From NCBI GenBank assembly GCA_963737365.1, contig CAVTSD010000007.1, positions 620,001-684,000 on the forward strand: a stretch of 64,000 bases of DNA, read 5' to 3'. A program made the translations under genes and the position numbers. Each line of letters begins with the position of its first letter. The first letter of the stretch is position 1. Of this stretch, positions 57,202 through 64,000 are shown piece after piece. The stretch comes from Roseiarcus sp963737365 (GTDB taxonomy: Bacteria > Pseudomonadota > Alphaproteobacteria > Rhizobiales > Beijerinckiaceae). The notes beneath the pieces were generated by a model, which saw nothing but the letters and a program-made list of their open reading frames with translations, made no database searches and was not told the DNA's origin.

Positions 57202-58047
57202 TCACTCCGGCCCGGTCGCCACCGGACAGTCGGCGCGCGAGCCCCACTCCGCCCAGGAGCCGTCATAGAGCCCCTCGACCTTGCCCCCGGCTTCCTCCAC
57301 CGCGAGCGCCAGGATGGCGGCGGTCACGCCTGATCCGCAGGTGGTGATGATCGGCTTCTGAAGGTCGATTCTGTGCTCGGCGAAAGCGGCCCTGAGCGCA
57401 TCCGGGGCCTTGAGCGAGCCATGCTCGATAATGTCGACGAAGGGCAGGTTGAGGCTGCCGGGAATGCGGCCGCTTTTGACGCCCGGCCGCGGCTCGGGAA
57501 CAGCGCCCCGGAAGCGCTCGGCCGGGCGCGCGTCGACCACCTGCGCCGAACCATCCGCCAACGCCGCGCGCACTTCGTCCAGGGAAGCGACGAATTTGTC
57601 CACGAGACGTGGCGTGAACGCGCTCGGCTTCGGATGGGCGTCGCCCGTTGCCAGAGGCCGCCCTTCCTTGATCCATTTCGGCAGCCCGCCGTCGAGAATG
57701 CGCACCGTTTCAACGCCGTAAGCGCGCACGGTCCACCAAACTCGCGCCGCGGCATAGAGGCCGAGCGCGTCATAGACGACGAAACGCATGCCGTCGCCGA
57801 GGCCGAGCGCGGTCATCGCCTTGGCGAGCGCGTCCGCCTTCGGCAGCATGTGTGGCAGGTCCTGATCGTGGTCCGCGATCAAGTCGATATCGAAGAACAC
57901 GGCGCCCGGAATGTGCTTGAGCTTGAACTCGGCCGCGCCGGTGCGCCCGGCGTTGGGCAGATGCCAGGAGGCGTCGATCACGCCGAGATTGGCGTCGCCG
58001 AGCTCGACGGCCAGTTCAGCCGTGGTGATGAAGTTGCGAGAAAGCAT
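57202..58047 (-). CDS. sseA: 3-mercaptopyruvate sulfurtransferase (SseA-type)
   Basis: 281 residues, two rhodanese domains. Active-site loop CGSGVTA with Cys237, the mercaptopyruvate sulfurtransferase form rather than the CRKGVT of thiosulfate sulfurtransferases. VIDASWHLPNAGRTGAAEF and DARPAERFRGAVPEPRPG are the domain signatures. Last gene of the cysK-alaX-sseA cluster; handles cysteine-derived mercaptopyruvate and cyanide or sulfane sulfur. Starts 15 bases after alaX. Confidence 0.93.
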   Translation of the reverse strand: MLSRNFITTAELAVELGDANLGVIDASWHLPNAGRTGAAEFKLKHIPGAVFFDIDLIADHDQDLPHMLPKADALAKAMTALGLGDGMRFVVYDALGLYAAARVWWTVRAYGVETVRILDGGLPKWIKEGRPLATGDAHPKPSAFTPRLVDKFVASLDEVRAALADGSAQVVDARPAERFRGAVPEPRPGVKSGRIPGSLNLPFVDIIEHGSLKAPDALRAAFAEHRIDLQKPIITTCGSGVTAAILALAVEEAGGKVEGLYDGSWAEWGSRADCPVATGPE

Positions 58048-58062
58048 GGGGCTTCGGTCCGC

Positions 58063-58776
58063 TCAGGCAGAGCCGAGCGCGATGCGCACCCGGCGGTTGA
58101 TCTTGCCCTTTTTCTCGATTCCCGTCACCGAGGCGCGGCCGATTTCGCCGGTGCGCGCGACATGCGTGCCCCCGCAAGGTTGAAGATCGAGGCCTTCGAT
58201 CGCGACCAGGCGCACCCGGCCCGTTCCCATCGGCGGCTTGACTGACATGGTCTTGATGAGACTGGGGTTCGCCTCGAGTTCAGCGTCCGCGATCCAGCGC
58301 TGGCTCACGAGCGCGTCGCGGGCGATCAGTTCGTTCAGCCGGCTTTCAATGTCGGCCTTGTCGAGCGCGGCCTCGCCGGAATCGAAATCGAGCCGTCCCT
58401 CCGCGTCGCCGACCGATCCGCCCGTGACCGGATAGGGCGCAACGACCGACAGGAGATGCAACGCAGTATGGGCGCGCATGCGCTTGTAACGCAGGTCCCA
58501 GTTGATGCGAGCGATCACGCGCGCGCCCGGTTGGGGCAGGGCGACTCCTTCGGCCGGCACATGAAGAATGGTCGCGCGATCCGTGTCGTATATCGCGTTG
58601 ACGATCGGGACCATCGTCCCGTCTTCGAGCATGAGCTCGCCCTGATCGCCGCTCTGTCCGCCGCCCTGGGCGTAGAAGACCGTGCGATCGAGCGCGATTC
58701 CGCGCGGTTCGGACGTGAGCACGGCCGCGTCCGTCTCTGTCCGATACGCGTCCTCGCGAAAGAGGGTCTGTGTCAT
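58063..58776 (-). CDS. alaX: Alanyl-tRNA editing protein (AlaX-like)
   Basis: 237 residues from ATG at 58774-58776, which overlaps the cysK stop (ATGA). Hydrolyses mis-charged Ser- or Gly-tRNA(Ala). Zn ligands: HTALH in the first half and CGGTH in the second; GGQSGDQGEL is the AlaRS second-additional-domain start. Short AlaX forms lack the C-Ala region, as here. Co-transcribed with cysteine genes, a frequent Rhizobiales arrangement. Confidence 0.9.
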   Translation of the reverse strand: MTQTLFREDAYRTETDAAVLTSEPRGIALDRTVFYAQGGGQSGDQGELMLEDGTMVPIVNAIYDTDRATILHVPAEGVALPQPGARVIARINWDLRYKRMRAHTALHLLSVVAPYPVTGGSVGDAEGRLDFDSGEAALDKADIESRLNELIARDALVSQRWIADAELEANPSLIKTMSVKPPMGTGRVRLVAIEGLDLQPCGGTHVARTGEIGRASVTGIEKKGKINRRVRIALGSA

Positions 58777-59807
58777 TGAACGAACACTTGAGGCGCGGCG
58801 CCGTTGGCTTCCAGCCAATCCGGGACGGGGAGCTTCTTCGAGCGCAGAAAGGCCGGATTGAACAGCTTGGAGGCATAGCGGGCGCCGGAATCGCAAAGCA
58901 CCGTCACGATCGTGTGGCCGGGACCAAGCTCGCGAGCCAGATGAATGGCGCCGGCGATGTTGATTCCCGACGATCCGCCCAGCAGGAGCCCTTCCTGCAC
59001 GACGAGATCGAATACGATCGGCAGGGCTTCCTCGTCGGAAATTTGGTAGGCGAAATCGACCGGCGCGCCCTCCAGATTGGCGGTGATCCGGTTTTGGCCG
59101 ATGCCCTCGGTGATGGAGGAGCCTGAGCTCTTCAATTCGCCGCTCGTATAGAAGGAATAGAGAGCCGCGCCCAAAGGGTCCGCGATCGCGATCTTGATGT
59201 TCGGGTTGCGCTCTTTCAGCGCCATCCCGACCCCCGCCAGCGTCCCGCCGGTGCCGACCGCGCAGACGAAACCGTCAACCTGGCCGTCGAGATCGTCATA
59301 GATCTCCGGTCCGGTCGTTTCGATATGGGCTTGTCGGTTGGCGACATTGTCGAACTGGTTCGCCCAGACGGCGCCATTGGGTTCGCTCTTGGCGAGCGCC
59401 TCCGCGAGGCGCCCGGAGTAGCGCACGTAATTGTTGGGGTTGGAATAGGGGACGGCGGGAACCTCGATCAATTCCGCGCCGGCAAGACGCAGCATGTCCT
59501 TCTTTTCCCGCGCCTGGGTGTCGGGAATGACGATCACAGCGCGATAGCCGAGCGCGCTCGCCACCATTGCAATGCCGATTCCGGTATTGCCGGCGGTGCC
59601 CTCGACAACGGCACCGCCTGGGCGCAAGACGCCGCGGGCGACGGCGTCATTGACCATCGCCATCGCGGCGCGGTCCTTGACGGAGCCGCCCGGGTTCATG
59701 AACTCGGCCTTGCCGAGAATCGTGCATCCCGTGGCCTCGGAGGCGGCGCGAAGCTTGATCAGAGGCGTGCGGCCGATCGCGGCGACAACATCGCGTACGG
59801 GCTTCAT
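58773..59807 (-). CDS. cysK: Cysteine synthase (O-acetylserine sulfhydrylase)
   Basis: 344 residues from ATG at 59805-59807, with AAGGA about 8 bases upstream (an earlier ATG at 59864 is less good). PLP Lys44 in PGGSVKDRAA, substrate loop VEGTAGNTG, cofactor phosphate loop GTGGTLAG. Makes cysteine from O-acetylserine and sulfide. Operon leader for alaX and sseA. Confidence 0.92.
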   Translation of the reverse strand: MKPVRDVVAAIGRTPLIKLRAASEATGCTILGKAEFMNPGGSVKDRAAMAMVNDAVARGVLRPGGAVVEGTAGNTGIGIAMVASALGYRAVIVIPDTQAREKKDMLRLAGAELIEVPAVPYSNPNNYVRYSGRLAEALAKSEPNGAVWANQFDNVANRQAHIETTGPEIYDDLDGQVDGFVCAVGTGGTLAGVGMALKERNPNIKIAIADPLGAALYSFYTSGELKSSGSSITEGIGQNRITANLEGAPVDFAYQISDEEALPIVFDLVVQEGLLLGGSSGINIAGAIHLARELGPGHTIVTVLCDSGARYASKLFNPAFLRSKKLPVPDWLEANGAAPQVFVQ

Positions 59808-59913
59808 CGCGGTCCTTTGAGGGTTGAAAGCCTGAAGGGTAGGCGACGGCGCGTCTTGCGACAAGCCTCCTGCCTTGCCATGGAAGCGGCGCGCTCAGGA
59901 GGGTCGGCGGGTC

Positions 59914-60720
59914 GTGTTCTTCTTTGTTTCGAAGATATTCTGGATGCTCGCTTCGCCGATCAACCTTCTGTTGCTTGCGTCGCTGATTGGCGTTGTGCTC
60001 TGCTACGGCGGTCACGCCCGCTTTGGGCGCGGACTGGCGCTGGCCGCAATCCTAATTTTGGCCGCTGCGGCAACCTTGCCGGTAGGCAAGCTTCTGATCG
60101 CGCCGTTGGAGGACCGCTTTCCTCTGCCGCCGCTGAATCTGCCTCCTCCCGAGGGCATTATCGTGCTCGGCGGGGCGATCGATGACGTGGTAAGCCAGGC
60201 TCGGCATGAGACGGTGTTCGACGAGGGCGGCGAAAGGTTGACCGAGGCAGTCGTCCTCGCCAAGCGCTATCCGCAGGCGCGGGTTGTCTATACCGGCGGC
60301 AGTTCGTCGTTTGCCGGTGTGGCGTCGACAGAAGCGCTACAAGCCCGAACATTCATGTCGCAAATGGGAATTGCGCCGGAGCGGGTGACGATCGAGGACA
60401 AATCTCGCAATACCGACGAGAACGCTCGCTTCACCGCGGCGATTGTCCATCCGCAACCCTCGCAGCGGTGGATGATCGTCACGTCCGCCTTTCATATGCC
60501 GCGTGCGATGGGCGTGTTTGAGAAAGCTGGGTTTCAGCCGATCGCCTATCCCGTGGCGTTTCGCACGAGTGGCCACTGGCAAGATGATCTGAGGCTGAGC
60601 TTCGAGCCGACCCGAAACTTGCGGATTTTCGAGATCGCGGTGCATGAGTGGATCGGGCTCGCGGCCTATTGGCTGAGCGGCCGAAGCGACCATCTCTTCC
60701 CAGGACCAGAAAGCAGATGA
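59914..60720 (+). CDS. YdcF/ElyC-like DUF218 membrane protein
   Basis: 268 residues. GTG start at 59914 has GGAGGG about 14 bases upstream; a TTG at 59875 gives a longer, poorer N terminus. Two membrane helices near residues 8-27 and 30-53, then the DUF218 domain GIIVLGGAIDD, RVVYTGGSSSFAG, IEDKSRNTDENARF and VTSAFHMPRAMGVFEKAG. ElyC-like proteins influence undecaprenyl-phosphate use and peptidoglycan assembly; assignment by similarity only. Confidence 0.85.
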   Translation: MFFFVSKIFWMLASPINLLLLASLIGVVLCYGGHARFGRGLALAAILILAAAATLPVGKLLIAPLEDRFPLPPLNLPPPEGIIVLGGAIDDVVSQARHETVFDEGGERLTEAVVLAKRYPQARVVYTGGSSSFAGVASTEALQARTFMSQMGIAPERVTIEDKSRNTDENARFTAAIVHPQPSQRWMIVTSAFHMPRAMGVFEKAGFQPIAYPVAFRTSGHWQDDLRLSFEPTRNLRIFEIAVHEWIGLAAYWLSGRSDHLFPGPESR

Positions 60721-60785
60721 CCGCTGCTCATTTTGCGGCGCACCCTACTTGTCTTCGCAGTGCAACTGACTACAGTGTAGGCAGT

Positions 60786-61799
60786 ATGAGTAGTGCCCAA
60801 TCTTTAGGCGTCGCCCCAACGATCGTGATTGGACCGATCCGGCTCGAGGGGCGTGCATTGCTCGCCCCGATGTCGGGGATCAGCGATCTGGCCATGCGAC
60901 GCATCGCGCGCCGCTTCGGGGCTGCGCTTGTCTTTTCCGAGATGGTCGCGGCAGAAACCTTTCTCCGCGGCGACGCGGAGGCCTGCGTGCGCGCCGAGGG
61001 CGAGGGTTTGGCCCCTCACGCGGTCCAGATTGTTGGCTGCGAAGCGGCGGCCCTGGCGGAAACGGCGCGCCGGGTGGTCGACGGAGGCGCAGCCCTCGTC
61101 GACATCAACATGGGTTGCCCGTCGCGGCGAGTGTCGGGGGCGCTAGCTGGCGCGGCTCTCATGCGCGATTTGGATAACGCCGAACGTCTGATCGAGACGG
61201 TGGTCGAAGCAGTCTCGGTCCCGGTAACCGTCAAAATGCGCCTAGGCTGGGACGAAACGTCCCTGAATGCGCCAGAACTGGCGCGCCGGGCCGAACGGGC
61301 GGGCGCGCGGATGGCGACCGTTCATGGCCGCACGCGCTCTCAGTTCTACGATGGTCACGCCGATTGGGCCGCCGTTCGGGCGGTCGTGGATGCGGTCGCG
61401 ATCCCTGTCGTCGTGAATGGCGATTGCGTGACGGCGGATGACGCGAGGACAATGCTCGCCCTTTCCGGCGCGGCCGGGGTTATGGTCGGGCGGGCGGCGG
61501 TTGGCGCGCCTTGGCTGGTCGGCGCCCTGTCCCATGCGCTCGACCAGGGCGGCTCGGTGCGGGAGCCTGCACATGAGGAGCGCCGCGAGGCAGCGCTTGA
61601 GCATTTCGATTGGCTCGTCAGCAAGCTCGGTCCCCGCGCCGGGCTTCGTCATGCGCGAAAGCATCTTGCCGCTTATGCCAATGAAGCCGGGGCGGACGCG
61701 GGACTTCGGCGCGAGCTCGTAACCAGCGATGACGTGAGCGAGACCCGGCGGTTGCTCGCTCGCGCCTTCGATCGCAATTGGGCAAGGCGAGCGGCATGA
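60786..61799 (+). CDS. dusB: tRNA-dihydrouridine synthase B
   Basis: 337 residues from ATG at 60786 (MSSAQSLGVAP); 46 earlier open codons overlap the YdcF end and are rejected. FMN-dependent TIM barrel: APMSGISDLAMRRIARRFGA, catalytic Cys111 in INMGCPSRRVSGA, TVHGRTRSQFYDG, VVVNGD and GVMVGRAAVGAPWL. Reduces specific uridines in tRNA. The stop overlaps ntrB by 4 bases (ATGA); the same order is conserved across Rhizobiales. Confidence 0.95.
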   Translation: MSSAQSLGVAPTIVIGPIRLEGRALLAPMSGISDLAMRRIARRFGAALVFSEMVAAETFLRGDAEACVRAEGEGLAPHAVQIVGCEAAALAETARRVVDGGAALVDINMGCPSRRVSGALAGAALMRDLDNAERLIETVVEAVSVPVTVKMRLGWDETSLNAPELARRAERAGARMATVHGRTRSQFYDGHADWAAVRAVVDAVAIPVVVNGDCVTADDARTMLALSGAAGVMVGRAAVGAPWLVGALSHALDQGGSVREPAHEERREAALEHFDWLVSKLGPRAGLRHARKHLAAYANEAGADAGLRRELVTSDDVSETRRLLARAFDRNWARRAA

Positions 61800-62905
61800 C
61801 CGCGCACACAACGCAACGGCGCCCGGACGCCGCAAAGGTCTTGAACGCGCTTGCTCAGCCGCTGCTCACGGTCGATTCGCAGGGCATGGTGATCGACGTC
61901 AACGCGGCTGCCGAGACCTTCTTCGACATGGGCCGCGGCGCGCTGCTGCGCTCGGGGCTCGCTGACCTTATTCCGTCCGACTCCCCAGTTTTTGCGCTCA
62001 TCGCCGACGCGCTGAGCAACGGCGCGACCGTCAATGGCTACAAAATCGATATTTCCTCGCCTCGTATCGGGAACCGGAATTATGTCGACGTTTTTGTCGC
62101 GCCGCTGTCGCCGACGGATGACGCCGTCGCGATTATGCTGCAGGAGCGGGCGATTGCCGAAAAAATAGACAGGCAGCTGACCCATCGCAGCGCCGCCCGC
62201 TCAATCAGCGCGCTTGGGCTCATGCTGGCGCACGAGATCAAAAATCCGCTCTCGGGCATTCGCGGCGCAGCCCAATTGCTTGAGACGGGCGCAAGCGACG
62301 AGGATCGGTCGCTGACGCGCCTCATCTGCGAAGAGACCGATCGGATCGTGAAACTCGTCGACCGGATGCAGTCGTTTGCAGTCTCCACGCCATCGCAGTG
62401 GGAAAGCCTCAACATTCACGCCGTGCTGGACCACGTCAAACGTTTGGCCCAGGCCGGCTTCGCGCGCCACATCCGCTTTGTCGAGACCTATGATCCGTCG
62501 CTGCCGGATGTGCTCGGCTCCCGCGACCAGCTTATCCAGGTGTTTCTCAATCTGGTGAAAAACGCCGCCGAAGCCATTGGGAAAGATAGTATCGAGGGCG
62601 AGATAACGCTTACAACCGCCTATCGACCCGGCGTGCGCCTCCGCTCGACGCCCAACGCCGAATCGGTCGCTCTCCCCCTCGAGATCTGCGTTCGGGACAA
62701 CGGTCCGGGCATCGCGCCCGAGATTCTTGGCAATTTATTCGACCCCTTCGTCACGACGAAAGTTCAGGGCTCTGGTCTAGGTCTTGCACTGGTTGCGAAG
62801 CTGATTGGCGACCACGGAGGCATCATTGAGTGCGAATCGCATCCGCGCAGGACGATGTTTCGTGTGCTGATGCCGCTGCGCTCGCCGCGTGCGGCGGCGA
62901 GGTGA
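61796..62905 (+). CDS. ntrB: Nitrogen regulation sensor histidine kinase NtrB
   Basis: 369 residues: N-terminal PAS-like sensor, H-box LMLAHEIKNPLSG with phospho-His146, N-box LNLVKNAAEAIG and G boxes DNGPGIAP, GSGLGLALVAKLIGDHGG. Cytosolic NtrB type: PII-controlled autokinase and phosphatase for NtrC, sensing glutamine/2-oxoglutarate through GlnB. Starts inside the dusB stop codon and is co-transcribed with dusB and ntrC. Confidence 0.95.
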   Translation: MTAHTTQRRPDAAKVLNALAQPLLTVDSQGMVIDVNAAAETFFDMGRGALLRSGLADLIPSDSPVFALIADALSNGATVNGYKIDISSPRIGNRNYVDVFVAPLSPTDDAVAIMLQERAIAEKIDRQLTHRSAARSISALGLMLAHEIKNPLSGIRGAAQLLETGASDEDRSLTRLICEETDRIVKLVDRMQSFAVSTPSQWESLNIHAVLDHVKRLAQAGFARHIRFVETYDPSLPDVLGSRDQLIQVFLNLVKNAAEAIGKDSIEGEITLTTAYRPGVRLRSTPNAESVALPLEICVRDNGPGIAPEILGNLFDPFVTTKVQGSGLGLALVAKLIGDHGGIIECESHPRRTMFRVLMPLRSPRAAAR

Positions 62906-62939
62906 CCGGCCAAGCGTGGGTGCGAAGGAGCTGAAGGGA

Positions 62940-64000
62940 ATGCCGTCAGGGCATATTCTTGTTGCCGACGACGACGCTGGGATTCGCACCGTTCTCAATC
63001 AGGCGCTAACCCGCGCCGGCTATGAGGTCCGCGCCACTGGCACGGTCGCGGGGCTTTGGCGATGGGTGGCGGCGGGCGAGGGCGATCTCGTGATCACCGA
63101 CGTCGTCATGCCCGACGACAATGCTTTTGACCTCTTGCCGCGCATCAAGCGGATGCGGCCTGATCTGCCGATTATCGTCATGAGCGCGCAGAATACTTTC
63201 ATCACCGCGATCAAGGCTTCCGAGCGCGGGGCTTACGAATATCTGCCCAAACCCTTCGATCTGCGCGAACTGGTCGCGATCGTCGGCCGCGCGCTGGCCG
63301 AACCCAAAAGGCGGCGCGAGGAGCCGGAGGCGGGGCCGGTCGAGGTGATGCCGATCGTCGGCCGCTCGCCGGCGATGCAGGACATTTTTCGCGTCCTCGC
63401 CCGGCTGATGCAGACCGACCTCACGGTCATGATTTCCGGGGAGTCGGGAACGGGCAAGGAACTGGTCGCGAAAGCGCTCCATGATTACGGCAAGCGCAAG
63501 AGTGGGCCCTTCGTCGCCATCAACATGGCGGCCATTCCGCGCGATCTTATCGAAAGCGAGTTGTTCGGCCACGAGAAGGGCGCGTTCACCGGAGCCGCCG
63601 CCCGCTCCGTCGGGCGCTTTGAACAGGCGGAAGGCGGAACGCTGTTTCTCGATGAAATCGGCGACATGCCGATGGAGGCTCAGACCCGCCTTCTTCGCGT
63701 CCTGCAGCAGGGCGAATACACGACCGTCGGCGGCCGCACCCCGATCAAGACAAACGTCAGGATCGTCGCCGCGACAAACAAGGACCTGCGCTTCGCAATC
63801 CAGCAGGGGACCTTCCGGGAAGATTTGTTCTTCCGCCTCAACGTCGTGCCGATCCGTCTTCCGCCCTTACGCGAGCGTCCAGAGGACATACCGGACCTCG
63901 TGCGCGCGTTCTTCCAGCGCAATTCGGCGGAGGGGCTGCCGGTCAAGACCTTCGAGCCCGCGGCGATGGAGCGGCTTCGGCGCTACTCGTGGCCTGGAAA
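62940..64000 (+). CDS. ntrC: Nitrogen assimilation response regulator NtrC, 3' part off window
   Basis: 353 visible residues. Receiver domain with phosphoacceptor Asp54 (ITDVVMPD) and KPFD, then the sigma54-interacting AAA+ domain with Walker A GESGTGKE, GAFTGA loop that contacts sigma54, Walker B FLDEIGDM and Arg finger FREDLFFRLNVVP. The FIS-type DNA-binding C terminus lies past the right edge. AAGGAG precedes the ATG at 62940. Activates glnA, amtB and related promoters under nitrogen limitation. Confidence 0.97.
   Translation, partial: MPSGHILVADDDAGIRTVLNQALTRAGYEVRATGTVAGLWRWVAAGEGDLVITDVVMPDDNAFDLLPRIKRMRPDLPIIVMSAQNTFITAIKASERGAYEYLPKPFDLRELVAIVGRALAEPKRRREEPEAGPVEVMPIVGRSPAMQDIFRVLARLMQTDLTVMISGESGTGKELVAKALHDYGKRKSGPFVAINMAAIPRDLIESELFGHEKGAFTGAAARSVGRFEQAEGGTLFLDEIGDMPMEAQTRLLRVLQQGEYTTVGGRTPIKTNVRIVAATNKDLRFAIQQGTFREDLFFRLNVVPIRLPPLRERPEDIPDLVRAFFQRNSAEGLPVKTFEPAAMERLRRYSWPG

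Overview
The window looks like chromosome from a GC-rich alphaproteobacterium of the Rhizobiales (Hyphomicrobiales). The dusB-ntrB-ntrC order, the glgP-glgB-glgC order, a class I PHA synthase, the coxBA-ctaG-coxC cluster and an RNA-thermometer-controlled Hsp20 are all typical of that group. A Beijerinckiaceae/Methylocystaceae or Bradyrhizobiaceae-like host is plausible, but this is inferred from protein style and not from any marker RNA. No rRNA, tRNA, prophage, CRISPR array or intact insertion sequence was seen.

Layout. 0-5.4 kb: minus-strand glycogen operon (glgP, glgB, glgC; glgC runs off the left edge). 5.5-11.5 kb: a coiled-coil membrane protein, then a plus-strand aa3-type cytochrome oxidase cluster (coxB, coxA, ctaG, coxC), a hotdog thioesterase and a SpoIIAA-like protein. 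11.9-15 kb: an SDR oxidoreductase, an ABC-2 exporter and a small secreted protein. 15.5-19 kb: parC and a DMT-family transporter. 19-26.8 kb (minus): a cytochrome b561/catalase-like peroxidase pair, a flavin disulfide oxidoreductase with a DUF4126 membrane protein, a PiT phosphate transporter, a DUF4160/DUF2442 pair and phaC. 27-32 kb: an aminotransferase, a Uma2 protein and a ribose-type ABC importer. 32.3-37.2 kb: aat followed by a circularly permuted ATP-grasp / alpha-E / transglutaminase-like / DUF429 operon. 37-49 kb: membrane protein, acyl-CoA synthetase, MsbA-like exporter, B12-radical SAM enzyme, PPK2, AI-2E family protein, an orphan sugar-binding protein and a glycosyltransferase. 49-56 kb: small secreted proteins, a Gfo/Idh/MocA dehydrogenase, Hsp20, a beta-propeller protein and a DUF4239 protein. 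56.4-57.2 kb: a gene-free repeat-rich stretch. 57-64 kb: the cysK-alaX-sseA operon, a YdcF protein, dusB, ntrB and ntrC (cut by the right edge).

Two points matter for anyone reusing this annotation. First, at least eight otherwise intact genes or gene segments are interrupted by single-base indels in very short homopolymers (glgB, DUF4126, PiT twice, DUF4160, phaC, Uma2, MsbA-like exporter, and perhaps a small secreted protein). I treat these as one gene each; the pattern suggests residual sequencing error more than true pseudogenes. Second, the most interesting under-described system is the aat/ATP-grasp/alpha-E/transglutaminase-like/DUF429 block. It resembles predicted peptide-ligation operons, but no proteasome-like Anbu gene lies beside it and its transglutaminase-like protein lacks the expected catalytic cysteine. 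Other points of interest are a ROSE-type RNA thermometer, a helically phased 10-bp repeat array, a dispersed 20-bp motif, a membrane-anchored peroxidase/b561 pair and an unusual Asn in the CuA motif of CoxB.
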